64,000 nt of DNA from Flemingiibacterium sp045586505 (GCA_045586505.1 JAZNAL010000053.1:61004-125003), one strand, 5' to 3'. Positions 40,504 through 49,145 are shown, counted from the first letter of the stretch. The notes: generated by a model not told the origin, from the letters alone. Translations and numbers: made by a program.

Positions 40504-41177
40504 TGAAGATCATTGCGCGCATACACACGGATTTTCCCGACAAATTCGGGATTCCTCGCCAGAGCGGTCTTTTAAACATGCTTGAATCGAAAATAGTGTT
40601 TGAGCCGGAGTTCCGCTCGCCCGAAGCGCTTCGTGGGATCGAGCAGTGGTCGCATCTATGGCTTATCTGGGAGTTTTCCGAGTCGGTACGCGAGGACTGG
40701 TCGCCGACGGTACGTCCGCCGCGGCTCGGGGGGAATACCCGTGTCGGGGTGTTCGCTACCCGCTCCCCCTTTCGCCCCAACCCCCTCGGGCTTTCCTGTG
40801 TAAAGCTGCTGAGGGTCGAGCAGACAGCGGGGGAGGGGACAGTGCTGTACGTCAGCGGTGCCGATATGCTTGACGGCACTCCGATATACGATATAAAACC
40901 ATATCTCCCCTATGCGGATGCTCATCCCGATGCCGAAGGCGGTTTTGCTGAGGAGGTTTTCGGCGCGAAGTTAACGGTGAATTTTCCCGACGAGCTGAAA
41001 TCACGGCTTCCCGAATCTAAAAGGGAAGCGGCAGTGGCGTTGCTTGCAGAGGATCCCCGTCCCGCGGTAAGGCAAAGGGACAGCGACCGTATCTTCGGAT
41101 TTGGATTTGCGGGGTATGAGATAAAGTTTTCGGTATCTGAAGGAGTTTTGACAGTCGTTTCCGTTGAGAAGCGCTGA
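40503..41177 (+). CDS. trmO: tRNA (N6-threonylcarbamoyladenosine37-N6) methyltransferase, TrmO/TsaA family
   Basis: 224 residues. The SAM-binding barrel has FEPEFRSPEALRGIEQWSHLWLIWEFSE near residue 33 and the family signature GVFATRSPFRPNPLGLSCVKL near residue 82; DGTPIYDIKPYLPYAD is near 127. A C-terminal extension of ~65 residues follows, as in the longer bacterial forms. It methylates t6A37 in tRNA-Thr. It ends the yqeG-aroE-nfo-aroQ-trmO operon. Confidence 0.9.
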   Translation: MKIIARIHTDFPDKFGIPRQSGLLNMLESKIVFEPEFRSPEALRGIEQWSHLWLIWEFSESVREDWSPTVRPPRLGGNTRVGVFATRSPFRPNPLGLSCVKLLRVEQTAGEGTVLYVSGADMLDGTPIYDIKPYLPYADAHPDAEGGFAEEVFGAKLTVNFPDELKSRLPESKREAAVALLAEDPRPAVRQRDSDRIFGFGFAGYEIKFSVSEGVLTVVSVEKR

Positions 41178-41223
41178 GGTCTTATATAAGGCGCACCTTC
41201 ACGTCTTAATGCTCCGATAACAT

Positions 41224-41254
41224 GGGGGTGCTGCACTCAGGTGCAGCACCCCCC
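41224..41254. terminator. 13-bp perfect palindrome after trmO
   Basis: GGGGGTGCTGCAC-TCAG-GTGCAGCACCCCC. It lacks a T run, so it may terminate weakly or have another function. Just after it, AAAATACAGC (41257-41266) and GCTGTATTTT (41311-41320) form a second long-loop inverted repeat in the next gene's leader. Confidence 0.5.
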
Positions 41255-41399
41255 GATAAAATACAGCTTTTCACCCATTGAGGGCTCCGCTTTTGTGTGC
41301 TTTACAAACAAAAATCGCTGTATTTTCGCGCATAAACGCTCTGTGCTGTTACAAGCCTTCGACTTGCGGCAGCTCGAATATTACTTTTTGGAGGCTTTG

Positions 41400-42446
41400 A
41401 TGGGAAGAAGCTGTAATAAAAATTTAAAGAAGCTGGCGGATAGCTCGGCGCTAAGACTGTCCGCGGTTCCGGTGCTGGTCTGCGACGAGGATTTTTTCGT
41501 TTGCACAAAGAGCATCGGTTTTGAGCAGATGTATGCGGAAATGCTTCCAAAGCAGGCTATAGACCGCTTCCTGCCCACTGATGCCGCAGAACGTCTCAGA
41601 TCATGTGAGGCATGTGCATTCAGCACCGATTTTTGGCATAACAATAACCGTACGTCGGTGATTGCCGTGAAGACGGATGTCTCAGGAGAGAGCTGTAATG
41701 TGATCATATTTGAACTTCTCAGTGTTGTCGGGAAGTCTTATGAGGCTCAGTGTATTAAAGATGGATGTGAAGCGGTTGCCGCGGAGGTACACGAGCTGTT
41801 AAATAGCTCCTCCGACTGTTCTGCAAAGCTGAAGCAGCGCACAAGACAGCTTTCCCGCTTATTCACGGTCATAGCGGCGGCTGAAAATTACACTCCGCCG
41901 TTTATACAGGCATCTTCTGACCTTGGTGAAAGGCTTGCACTGTTGGTTGAGGACTGCCGGGAGGTAATGCCGATTGTGGGCGCCAACATACATTTCGGTG
42001 TAAAGCCCTCCTATGTGATAAAAATAGGTATTCAGAAGAATGTTTTTGATATATTGGTATCCACGCTGATCATGTGCGCCGTGGCGCTTTGCTCCGACGG
42101 TGCGGTTGAGGTTTCAGACGGTATCATGGCGGAGGATAAGGGCAGAGCTGAAGTTACTTTCAGTTTCCACTCCGATCACAGCTTGTCGGCAAGTGTTATA
42201 GGTGCTGATGAGCTTGCCGCGGCGGTACCGCAGTTCAGTCTTGAGCTTGCGGCGCTCAGGGAAACGGCTTCAAGGCTTGATGTTGCGCTGGGATGTCGCG
42301 TGGACGGTGACAGGCTGACGGTATTCTGCAATATACCGGCAACAGGCACGGACATCCCGGTTATGAATGCGCCACTGCAGATTCACGATCATTCACTGCG
42401 CGAGATGCTTGCCGATATGTACGAGCTTCTGCGTGACTTGGACTAA
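41400..42446 (+). CDS. Hypothetical protein, possible degenerate sensor-kinase-like protein
   Basis: 348 residues from ATG 41400, which follows GGAGGC; an ATG at 41241 inside the upstream palindrome is rejected. I do not recognise the family. Residues ~20-120 look PAS-like (SAVPVLVCDEDFFVC to IIFELLSVVGKSYE). A helical region (~145-185) follows, without the phosphorylatable histidine box. The C-terminal ~150 residues alternate strands and helices like a histidine-kinase ATPase domain but lack clear N and G boxes. If homologous to kinases, it is probably catalytically dead. Confidence 0.6.
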   Translation: MGRSCNKNLKKLADSSALRLSAVPVLVCDEDFFVCTKSIGFEQMYAEMLPKQAIDRFLPTDAAERLRSCEACAFSTDFWHNNNRTSVIAVKTDVSGESCNVIIFELLSVVGKSYEAQCIKDGCEAVAAEVHELLNSSSDCSAKLKQRTRQLSRLFTVIAAAENYTPPFIQASSDLGERLALLVEDCREVMPIVGANIHFGVKPSYVIKIGIQKNVFDILVSTLIMCAVALCSDGAVEVSDGIMAEDKGRAEVTFSFHSDHSLSASVIGADELAAAVPQFSLELAALRETASRLDVALGCRVDGDRLTVFCNIPATGTDIPVMNAPLQIHDHSLREMLADMYELLRDLD

Positions 42447-42576
42447 TTCTTCCGGTTTTTCACTGTGCGGGGGAATATTCGGGAACCACAAAGGTCAGTG
42501 ATCTCCACAATGGACTCAAATGATCCCATATCGTCATAATGTCCGCAATATCGCGGATTCGTCAATATGTCTTAAC

Positions 42577-42605
42577 TTGACAATGGGGAGATGATGGTGT
42601 ATAAT
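42577..42605 (+). promoter_or_regulatory. Promoter of the small ORF/radical SAM unit
   Basis: TTGACA (42577-42582) and TATAAT (42600-42605), 17-base spacer. The leader is only ~23 bases before the small ORF. Upstream, CCGC-AATATC-GCGG (42543-42556) is an inverted repeat. Confidence 0.8.
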
Positions 42606-42634
42606 ATGGGTAGCATCACACCGGAGGTACCACC

Positions 42635-42739
42635 ATGCATAATTTTATCGTAAAATGTAACACCTCGCTGTTACGTTTGACTATGTCCTGCGATGAAAAC
42701 TTCCCATCCGCAACTGACACAAACAAGCTGCTTTCGTAA
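42635..42739 (+). CDS. 34-codon small ORF in frame with, and abutting, a radical SAM gene
   Basis: ATG 42635 lies 8 bases after GGAGG (42622-42626), the only good ribosome site between the promoter and the radical SAM gene. The 34-residue peptide starts MHNFIVKCNTSLL, has two cysteines (8 and 19) and ends in a Ser/Thr/Asn-rich tail. Its TAA (42737-42739) directly touches the ATG of the radical SAM gene, in the same frame. Candidates: a RiPP-like precursor, a coupling leader, or an N-terminal extension interrupted by a stop. No homologue is known to me. Confidence 0.45.
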   Translation: MHNFIVKCNTSLLRLTMSCDENFPSATDTNKLLS

Positions 42740-43588
42740 ATGATGAAGAATAAACTGTATTCGCGTGTATACGTCGAAATCACGAATATCTGCAATCGAA
42801 GCTGCTCCTTCTGCCCGGGCACAGTCAGAGAACCAAGGCGGATGAGCCTTGAGGAGTTTGATGTAATCACCGACAAGCTTCGCGGTGTGACCGAGTATAT
42901 CTATCTTCATGTTATGGGTGAGCCGCTGACTCATCCCGATGTGCATAAAATGGTGGTGCTTGCAAATAAAAAAGGCTTCCATGCTGCCATTACCACCAAC
43001 GGCACACTGCTGGGTAGCCGAGGTGCCGATATAGTCGGCGCGGGTGTGTACAAGGTGAACATCTCCGTTCACAGCTTCGAGGAGGGAAGCCGCGAGGACT
43101 ATCTCTCCTATCTCGATACCTGCTTCACGTTTGCGGATTATGCAAGTCAAAACGGCGTGCTGACCGTACTTCGCCTATGGAACCGCGGTTTTGATCTGGG
43201 GCGTAATATCGACACGGTGGCGCTTATGCGAGAGCGCCTTTGTGGTGAATGGAAGGAAGGCTCCCGCGGCATACGCATCCGTCACGGACTGCATCTTGAA
43301 TACGGTGACCGCTTTGAGTGGCCTGATATGAGTGCCGAGGATCGAGGCGAGAGTGTTTTCTGCTACGGTCTTGGCGACCACTTCGGCGTGTTGTGCGATG
43401 GGCGTGTGATCCCCTGCTGTCTTGACAGAGAAGGGGTCATAACCCTCGGAAATCTGCTGGAGGGCGATGCGTCGGCGCGTGATATCGTTGAAGGTGAGCG
43501 TGCACGTCGTATTCGCGAAGGATTTACCTGCCGCCGTGCCGTTGAGGAGCTATGCCGCCACTGCGGATATGCGGGACGGTTTGATTAA
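42740..43588 (+). CDS. Radical SAM/SPASM domain protein
   Basis: 282 residues. Cluster motif CNRSCSFC near residue 18, glycine motif HVMGEPLTHPD near residue 55, and a C-terminal SPASM-like region with cysteines in CYGLGDHFGVLCDGRVIPCCLD (from residue ~212) and LCRHCGYAGRF at the end, enough for an auxiliary [4Fe-4S] cluster. SPASM enzymes modify peptides or proteins, or mature enzymes. The ATG has no ribosome site of its own and depends on the small ORF just upstream for translation. Confidence 0.87.
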   Translation: MMKNKLYSRVYVEITNICNRSCSFCPGTVREPRRMSLEEFDVITDKLRGVTEYIYLHVMGEPLTHPDVHKMVVLANKKGFHAAITTNGTLLGSRGADIVGAGVYKVNISVHSFEEGSREDYLSYLDTCFTFADYASQNGVLTVLRLWNRGFDLGRNIDTVALMRERLCGEWKEGSRGIRIRHGLHLEYGDRFEWPDMSAEDRGESVFCYGLGDHFGVLCDGRVIPCCLDREGVITLGNLLEGDASARDIVEGERARRIREGFTCRRAVEELCRHCGYAGRFD

Positions 43589-43603
43589 TAAAAAAATAAA
43601 AAT

Positions 43604-43637
43604 GCCCATCTCCGCCAAAGCCTTCGCGGAGATGGGC
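43604..43637. terminator. Bidirectional terminator between radical SAM gene and mntP
   Basis: GCCCATCTCCGC and GCGGAGATGGGC arms with A-rich and T-rich flanks. Confidence 0.85.
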
Positions 43638-43644
43638 TGATTTA

Positions 43645-44232
43645 TTAAAAGAACACGCCGGAGATAAAAATCTCAAGTCCGATGGCGATGAGTATAACAC
43701 CGCCGAGGATGCCCGCCTTGCCTGCGAGCTTGGTACCGAATTTTCTGCCGAGGTAAAGTCCTGCGGTGCAGACAAGAAATGTCACCACCGCGATTATCAG
43801 CACCGAAACCAGCGCCTGCATAAGATCATACTCGGCGATGGTGAAGCCCACCGACAGCGCGTCGATTGAGGTCGCCACACCTTGAACAAGAAGGGCGCCC
43901 AGCGTCAGGCGGGTACAGCACTGCTCCTCATCCTTACAGCGTATGCTGTCCAGCAGCATCTTGCCGCCTATGTAGCATAACAGAACCAGTGCGATCCAGG
44001 GGATGAATTTTTCAAAAGAGTTAAAATACTGTACGACCGTGTGTACGCACACCCAGCCGATCATAGGCATTGCTGCCTGGAAGATGGCGTATGTTGCCGC
44101 GATACCGAACAGCTTCGCGGGCTTCATGCACGGCTCGGAAAGACCGTTGGCAAGGGACACCGAAAACGCGTCCATAGCAAGTCCCAGTCCCAGCATTATA
44201 CTCATCGTAATGAGCGAAAATGTAATATCCAT
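43645..44232 (-). CDS. mntP: Manganese efflux pump MntP
   Basis: 195 residues from ATG 44232, after GGAG; the TTG at 44244 lies in the ribosome site. Six membrane helices with two internal repeats: GLGLAMDAFSVSLANGL near residue 16 and QGVATSIDALSVGFTIAEYD near residue 120, each with the family's Asp in a helix. It exports Mn2+. Many homologues sit under a yybP-ykoY riboswitch, but the ~55-base leader here is too short for one. Confidence 0.92.
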   Translation of the reverse strand: MDITFSLITMSIMLGLGLAMDAFSVSLANGLSEPCMKPAKLFGIAATYAIFQAAMPMIGWVCVHTVVQYFNSFEKFIPWIALVLLCYIGGKMLLDSIRCKDEEQCCTRLTLGALLVQGVATSIDALSVGFTIAEYDLMQALVSVLIIAVVTFLVCTAGLYLGRKFGTKLAGKAGILGGVILIAIGLEIFISGVFF

Positions 44233-44286
44233 GTTATTCTCCAATTGTTTTGTCCCAAAGGCTATGGGAGATTCAGCATAAGACTA

Positions 44287-44315
44287 ATTTTATCATAAAG
44301 ATATGCGATTGTCAA
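44287..44315 (-). promoter_or_regulatory. mntP promoter
   Basis: On the minus strand TTGACA (44315-44310) and TAAAAT (44292-44287), 17-base spacer. The short leader has a small hairpin, TCCCATAGCCTTTGGGA. Confidence 0.75.
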
Positions 44316-44409
44316 GTAAAATTTCCCGCTATGAATGACTTTTTATTGCTGTGGCACACTTATATAAAAAAGTTTCGCGATTTGCGGGACTATAAGCATG
44401 AGGTGTACC

Positions 44410-45405
44410 ATGAAATATGCATTTTTCGACGCAAAACCCTATGACAAGCCATCCTTCGACGCTCACGGTGAGGCGGCGGGGATCAATTTCAAATACTACG
44501 AATCAAAGCTTGATACCGATACTGTAAATCTCGCCCGCGGCTGTGACGGCGTCTGCATTTTTGTCAACGATACCGCAAACGCGGAGGTTATCGACGAGCT
44601 GTGCTCGCTTGGAATCAAGGCCATCGCTTTACGGTGCGCGGGCTTCAACAATGTTGATCTGCGTCACGCCAACGGAAAGCTTGCGGTGTTCCGTGTGCCC
44701 GCATATTCCCCCTATGCCGTTGCCGAGCACGCAATGGCGATGCTTCTGACGCTGGTTCGCCGTACCCACAAGGCGTATATCCGCACACGCGACTTCAATT
44801 TCAGCCTGAATGGGCTTACGGGATTCGATCTGCACGGCAGGACCGTGGGTGTGATCGGAACGGGCCGTATCGGACGGGTGTTTATCGACATTTGCTGCGG
44901 CTTTGGGATGAATGTGTTGGCATACGACAAATATCCCGCCAGGGGGGCGGACTTCGAATACACCGACCTTGACAGACTTCTGCGAAAATCCGATATTGTC
45001 TCACTCCACTGTCCGCTGACGGAGGAGACCTATCATATACTCGACGGTGATGGCTTTGCCAAAATGAAAAAGGGGGCATATGTCATCAACACCTCCCGCG
45101 GTGCGCTGATCGATGCGGAAGCGCTTCTTGAGGCCATAAAATCCCGTCACATCGGCGGCGCGTGCCTTGATGTTTACGAGGAGGAGTCGGACATTTTCTT
45201 CGAGGATCGTTCGGGACACATCGTAGAGGACGATACGCTGGCGCGGCTGATATTCATGCCCAACGTGCTTATAACCTCCCACCAGGCATTTCTCACAGAG
45301 GATGCACTTGAGGCTATTGCGGCGACCACGGTGGGTAATATTCTCGAATTTCACTCCACGGGGAGCTGCGATAATCTTGTTCGCGCAAGGGCGATTATCG
45401 TTTGA
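44410..45405 (+). CDS. ldhA: D-lactate dehydrogenase (NAD-dependent 2-hydroxyacid dehydrogenase)
   Basis: 331 residues from ATG 44410, with GAGGTG 5 bases upstream; an ATG at 44398 is less likely. NAD loop GVIGTGRIGRVF near residue 147, substrate Arg in NTSRGALIDAEAL near 233, and the catalytic His in LITSHQAFLTEDAL near 294. It reduces pyruvate to D-lactate, regenerating NAD+. Together with the Etf-linked dehydrogenase at the other end of the window, it suggests lactate both made and consumed. Confidence 0.92.
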   Translation: MKYAFFDAKPYDKPSFDAHGEAAGINFKYYESKLDTDTVNLARGCDGVCIFVNDTANAEVIDELCSLGIKAIALRCAGFNNVDLRHANGKLAVFRVPAYSPYAVAEHAMAMLLTLVRRTHKAYIRTRDFNFSLNGLTGFDLHGRTVGVIGTGRIGRVFIDICCGFGMNVLAYDKYPARGADFEYTDLDRLLRKSDIVSLHCPLTEETYHILDGDGFAKMKKGAYVINTSRGALIDAEALLEAIKSRHIGGACLDVYEEESDIFFEDRSGHIVEDDTLARLIFMPNVLITSHQAFLTEDALEAIAATTVGNILEFHSTGSCDNLVRARAIIV

Positions 45406-45434
45406 GGCGCAGCTCCGTTGCGTTGCGCTGACGT

Positions 45435-46216
45435 CCTCCGCCCGCTTCGCGGGCTCCGGGGACGCGAAGGGAGGGGCGGAAACCATACCTCTGTCGCCGG
45501 AAAGGTTTCCGCCCCTCCCTTAGACCCTCCCCCTTTCCTTTTGGCTCTGTTCCCGTTATCGTAGCTTTTACTGCTCTAACGATTAAGCCGCTAGGGGGCG
45601 CGAATCGCTACGCTCTCGCGCGGATTGCGGTCACCGCCGCGACTGCGCGGTACCTTCGATGGGATGGGCTTGTGCGAAGGTGACTTTACAGCGTCGTTCC
45701 ATTCAGGCTGGATTCGCGGCAGTGGGCGTTTAGTTTGGTTGCGGGTGAGTGTTTGTGTATGCGACAGCGGTGTTTCATTGGTGCGTGTGACCGTTTGTAT
45801 TCGCGGCGATGGGCGTTTCGCAGTGGTGCGAGTGATCGTTTGTTTTCGCGGCAGTGGGCGTTTCACAAGCGATTACGGTTGAGCGAACATCTTCACGCAC
45901 TGCCGCGAATTACAAGATAAACGAGCGAAGCCGAAAAGCCGGACGCGCACAAGCCCATCCGCTCGAAGTTATTGGACGTCGCGGCAGTGCCACCACCCCA
46001 GCGGAGAGCGAAGCGATTCCGCGCACCCAAACGGCAGCTTGAATCGCGCGATCGCGCGCCGCAATCTCCCCATAACCGCCATAGCGGAGGAAAGGGGGAG
46101 GGTCTAAGGGAGGGGTCGCACATCGCCTTTAGCGATGTGCTGAACCTTTAAGAGCGCAGCGGCGGTTTTCACTCCTCCCTTCGCGTCCCCGTAGACCGCG
46201 AAGCGGGCGTAGGTCG
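45435..46216. repeat. Nested long inverted-repeat element (MITE-like), gene-free
   Basis: Three pairing levels. Outer arms: 45435-45484 against 46165-46216, ~50 bases, imperfect. Inner arms: 45512-45539 against 46088-46115, 28 bases, perfect. A local hairpin, 45467-45484 against 45504-45521, has an 18-bp perfect stem. Part of the outer right arm is repeated again at 46219-46272. The 992 bases between ldhA and holB hold no credible gene; short open frames here are low-complexity. No transposase is present, so a MITE or structured repeat is the best description. Confidence 0.75.
45706..45873 (+). repeat. Degenerate ~42-45-bp tandem repeat, about four units
   Basis: Units share TTCGCGGCAGTGGGCGTTT and GTTTGT...; clear cores occur at 45713, 45794 and 45845 with a more diverged unit near 45761. 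The repeat lies inside the inverted-repeat element. Read on the minus strand it gives a repetitive Arg/Thr/Pro peptide, which I do not take as a gene. Confidence 0.6.
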
Positions 46217-46315
46217 CGAGTCCCCGCAGGGGGCGAGTCTCCCCGTAGCCAGCAACGCGGGCGGAGGTCGGTGCCGATCCCATACACAAGCGGGTCTCAC
46301 CCGCAAACGCCCCCC

Positions 46316-46344
46316 TTGACAATCAAATAAATATCTGCTATAAT
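46316..46344 (+). promoter_or_regulatory. Promoter of holB-ricT
   Basis: TTGACA (46316-46321) and TATAAT (46339-46344), 17-base spacer. Confidence 0.82.
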
Positions 46345-46397
46345 ATATTCTGTATAAGTATTCGTATGCAGTTCTGCGTGCAAACAGGAGGCAAAAG

Positions 46398-47432
46398 GTG
46401 TCGGGACTTGACGATTTTCTCGGTAATAAAAAGCTTATAGCCCGCATTTCTCGGGATGTCGCCGCAGGAAGGTTTTCCCATGCCTATATCATTGAGGGTG
46501 GCGAGGGCTGCGGCAAGCGCACGCTTGCAAGGCTCATCTGCTCCGCCATCTCCTGTACCGCCGAGGCTCGTCCCTGCATGAAATGTATCCGATGCGATAA
46601 GATCGCGCGGGCTCAGTCGCCCGATGTCATCACGGTAGAGGCGGACAAGGACCGCGTACAGCTCGGCGTGGACGTGATACGCAGACTTCGCGAGGACGCG
46701 GTGTATGCGCCAAACGACCTGCCGCGCAAATTCTATATTATCCCACGTGCGGATACTATGAATACGCAGGCGCAGAATGCACTCCTAAAAATATTGGAGG
46801 AGCCGCCACCTCATGTGATGTTTTTGCTCCTTTGCGAAAACGCCGACGACCTGCTTCCGACGATACGCAGTCGTGCGCCGATCCTTCGACTTGAGGCACT
46901 GCCCGACGATACGGTCTGCGAATATTTAAAGGCTAACAGCGAGCAGGCAAAAGCGCTCTCGGAGCGCGATCCCGATGCGTTTCTTGCCGCCATCAGGCTC
47001 TCTCACGGAAGCCTGGGAATGGCAATGCGGCTCATTGACGAAAAAAATGCCGCTGAGTGTCTTGAATACTACAAAAAAGCCGAGCGCTACATGGAGCTGC
47101 TTGCCAACCGCCGCAATGCGGCAAACGAGCTGGCGTTTTACGAATTTGCCACAAAGCTTGCAGGCACCAAGGAGCGCGATGCGCTCTCTAGAATCTATTC
47201 CCTGCTTGCCGATGCGGCGCGTGATCTTGTCAACGTTAAGCTCGCCCGCAACCCTCAGCCGATCTTTTATACCACGCCCGAAAAAGCGCGGGAAGCGGCA
47301 GATAAATTTGCCCTCGGAAAGCTACTCCGACTGACGGATATCTTTTGCGAAGCGCAAAACAGCCTGGATCGTAATGCAAACATCGCGCTCTCTCAGGTGC
47401 GCGCGGCATCCGCCGCCTGCAAAGCAAAATAA
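46398..47432 (+). CDS. holB: DNA polymerase III, delta' subunit
   Basis: 344 residues from a GTG start after AGGAGG. Clamp-loader AAA+ features: EGGEGCGKRTLARLI near residue 33 (Walker A-like), a four-cysteine zinc knot in CTAEARPCMKCIRC near 52, and ALLKILEEPPPHVMFLLLCE near 130 with the SRxP sensor IRSRAPILRLE near 154. Delta' helps load the sliding clamp. In Firmicutes it is usually followed by ricT/yaaT, as here. Confidence 0.92.
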   Translation: MSGLDDFLGNKKLIARISRDVAAGRFSHAYIIEGGEGCGKRTLARLICSAISCTAEARPCMKCIRCDKIARAQSPDVITVEADKDRVQLGVDVIRRLREDAVYAPNDLPRKFYIIPRADTMNTQAQNALLKILEEPPPHVMFLLLCENADDLLPTIRSRAPILRLEALPDDTVCEYLKANSEQAKALSERDPDAFLAAIRLSHGSLGMAMRLIDEKNAAECLEYYKKAERYMELLANRRNAANELAFYEFATKLAGTKERDALSRIYSLLADAARDLVNVKLARNPQPIFYTTPEKAREAADKFALGKLLRLTDIFCEAQNSLDRNANIALSQVRAASAACKAK

Positions 47433-47490
47433 AGAAACAAACAACAGAAAGGAAGCTCCGCATATTTTCGCGGTGCTGTAGGATAAACCA

Positions 47491-49041
47491 ATGGATAACA
47501 ACGAAAAGACCGCTCGCGACGGAGGAAGCTCCGCTGAGCAGAGTGGCAGCAAGAAGCCGCATCATAAGCACCGCCGCCGCAGGGGCGGTGGCAAGCCGAA
47601 TGAAAACCGTCCCTTGGAGAACGGCGGCGATAATATCACCGTCCGTCCCGGACGCTACGATCTTCCGCCCTATCAGGCGCAGACCGATGCCACACCTGTT
47701 TCTTTCGCAAATGCCGACCGCGGTGAATCGGAAAACGGTGCCGGCAGCGAAAATCGCCGTCCGCCGCGCCATCACCGCCACAAAAATGACCGCCGCGGCT
47801 ATAACAAGCCGCAGAATGCGGAAAACTCCGACATCACCCCCGAAACGGTGCATGAGGATGCCGCAGTAAGCGATAATACAGCACCCGAAGCGTCGGATAA
47901 CGCGAAGATGGGCGAATCCCGCCGTCGCCGCCGTCCGAGAGGCGGACGCCGCCACTCCGACCGCAAGAAGGAGTTTGATTCCGCCATTGATGCCATCATC
48001 GGCAACGGTGCCGACCAAACGGAGACCGAGGACACAGCCGACAGCGAATACAACGTCGACGAGCCGGCAGAGGTCAGCGAATACATCACCACCGCCGGAA
48101 GCTTGGATTCTGAGGTTGTGGACGAGCTCAACTCCGTTACAGAGAGTGAGGCAGCGCTTATAGAGGACTCCGAGCCGGAGCCCGATGTGGAGCTTGCAAA
48201 ATACGAGATCGTCGGCATACGCTTTAAGGCAGGCGGCAAGATATATTATTTTGATCCAAACGGTATGCAGATCGCAAAAAACGAGCCCGTAATCGTCGAA
48301 ACCGCACGCGGTCTCGAATATGGCATCTGTGATATTTCCAACAAGATCGTCACCGAGCGCGAGGTGGTGCTCCCGCTTCGCACTGTCTCCCGCCCCGCCA
48401 CCGCCGAGGATACGGCACGCCACACCGCAAACGTGGCTAAGGAGCAGGAAGCCTTCGCCGTCTGTTCGCAGAAGATTCTCGATCACAAGCTCGGCATGAA
48501 GCTCATTGACGTTGAATACGCCTTTGACGGCTCCAAGCTGTTGTTCTATTTCACCGCCGAGGGACGCGTAGACTTCCGCGAGCTGGTAAAGGACCTGGCG
48601 GCTGTGTTCCGTACCCGTATCGAGCTCCGCCAGATCGGCATCCGCGATGAGACCAAGCTGCTGGGCGGTATCGGTATCTGCGGCAGACCCTTCTGCTGTA
48701 AGACCTTCCTCTCCGACTTTGTGCAGGTCTCCATCAAGATGGCGAAGGAGCAGAATCTTTCCCTCAATTCAGCCAAGATCTCAGGCGCCTGCGGCAGACT
48801 TATGTGCTGTCTGCGCTACGAGTACGATACCTATCAGGAGGAGATAAAAAAGACCCCCAAGGTCGATCAGATCGTCTCCACTACCGACGGTGACGGCACC
48901 GTCATCGAGGTTCAGCCCCTTGCAGGTCTCGTCCGCGTCCGCTTCGGTTCAAAGGCGGATATGATCCCGCCGAAGGTATACCACCGCGACGATGTCACGG
49001 TCATCGGCGGCAAGGGTGTGAAGCCCAAGGATAATGCGTAA
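47491..49041 (+). CDS. ricT: RicT/YaaT (PSP1 domain) with long disordered N-terminal extension
   Basis: 516 residues. The PSP1 core begins near residue 233 (ELAKYEIVGIRFKAGGKIYYF) and carries the cysteine motifs GGIGICGRPFCCKTFL near 391 and SGACGRLMCCLRYE near 429, which bind an Fe-S cluster in the Bacillus Ric complex. That complex works with RNase Y in mRNA maturation. The first ~230 residues are low-complexity, first basic (HHKHRRRRGGGK, RRPPRHHRHK, RRRRRPRGGRRHSDR) and then acidic. This is nearly double the usual ~275-residue length. The basic tract suggests added RNA or membrane binding. Confidence 0.88.
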   Translation: MDNNEKTARDGGSSAEQSGSKKPHHKHRRRRGGGKPNENRPLENGGDNITVRPGRYDLPPYQAQTDATPVSFANADRGESENGAGSENRRPPRHHRHKNDRRGYNKPQNAENSDITPETVHEDAAVSDNTAPEASDNAKMGESRRRRRPRGGRRHSDRKKEFDSAIDAIIGNGADQTETEDTADSEYNVDEPAEVSEYITTAGSLDSEVVDELNSVTESEAALIEDSEPEPDVELAKYEIVGIRFKAGGKIYYFDPNGMQIAKNEPVIVETARGLEYGICDISNKIVTEREVVLPLRTVSRPATAEDTARHTANVAKEQEAFAVCSQKILDHKLGMKLIDVEYAFDGSKLLFYFTAEGRVDFRELVKDLAAVFRTRIELRQIGIRDETKLLGGIGICGRPFCCKTFLSDFVQVSIKMAKEQNLSLNSAKISGACGRLMCCLRYEYDTYQEEIKKTPKVDQIVSTTDGDGTVIEVQPLAGLVRVRFGSKADMIPPKVYHRDDVTVIGGKGVKPKDNA

Positions 49042-49117
49042 GGACGCCAAATTTACGGAAGTTTTTCAGTTAGCATACGCTTTTTATGAATAGACTGTGA
49101 ATTTGCATTTTTACCTC

Positions 49118-49145
49118 TTGCAATTTTGAAATTTTATGATACAAT
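49118..49145 (+). promoter_or_regulatory. Ferredoxin promoter
   Basis: TTGCAA (49118-49123) and TACAAT (49140-49145), 16-base spacer. Confidence 0.7.

Noticed and set aside
44233..44286. yybP-ykoY manganese riboswitch ahead of mntP
   Set aside because: The leader between promoter and start is only about 50 bases, too short for the motif, and lacks its conserved loops.
45591..45866. Minus-strand frame encoding repeated RPLPRKQTITRT-like units
   Set aside because: It is the translation of a DNA tandem repeat inside a palindromic non-coding element, with no ribosome site or homologue.
45420..46300. CRISPR-like repeats
   Set aside because: Units are adjacent, diverged and without unique spacers of constant length; no cas genes are present.
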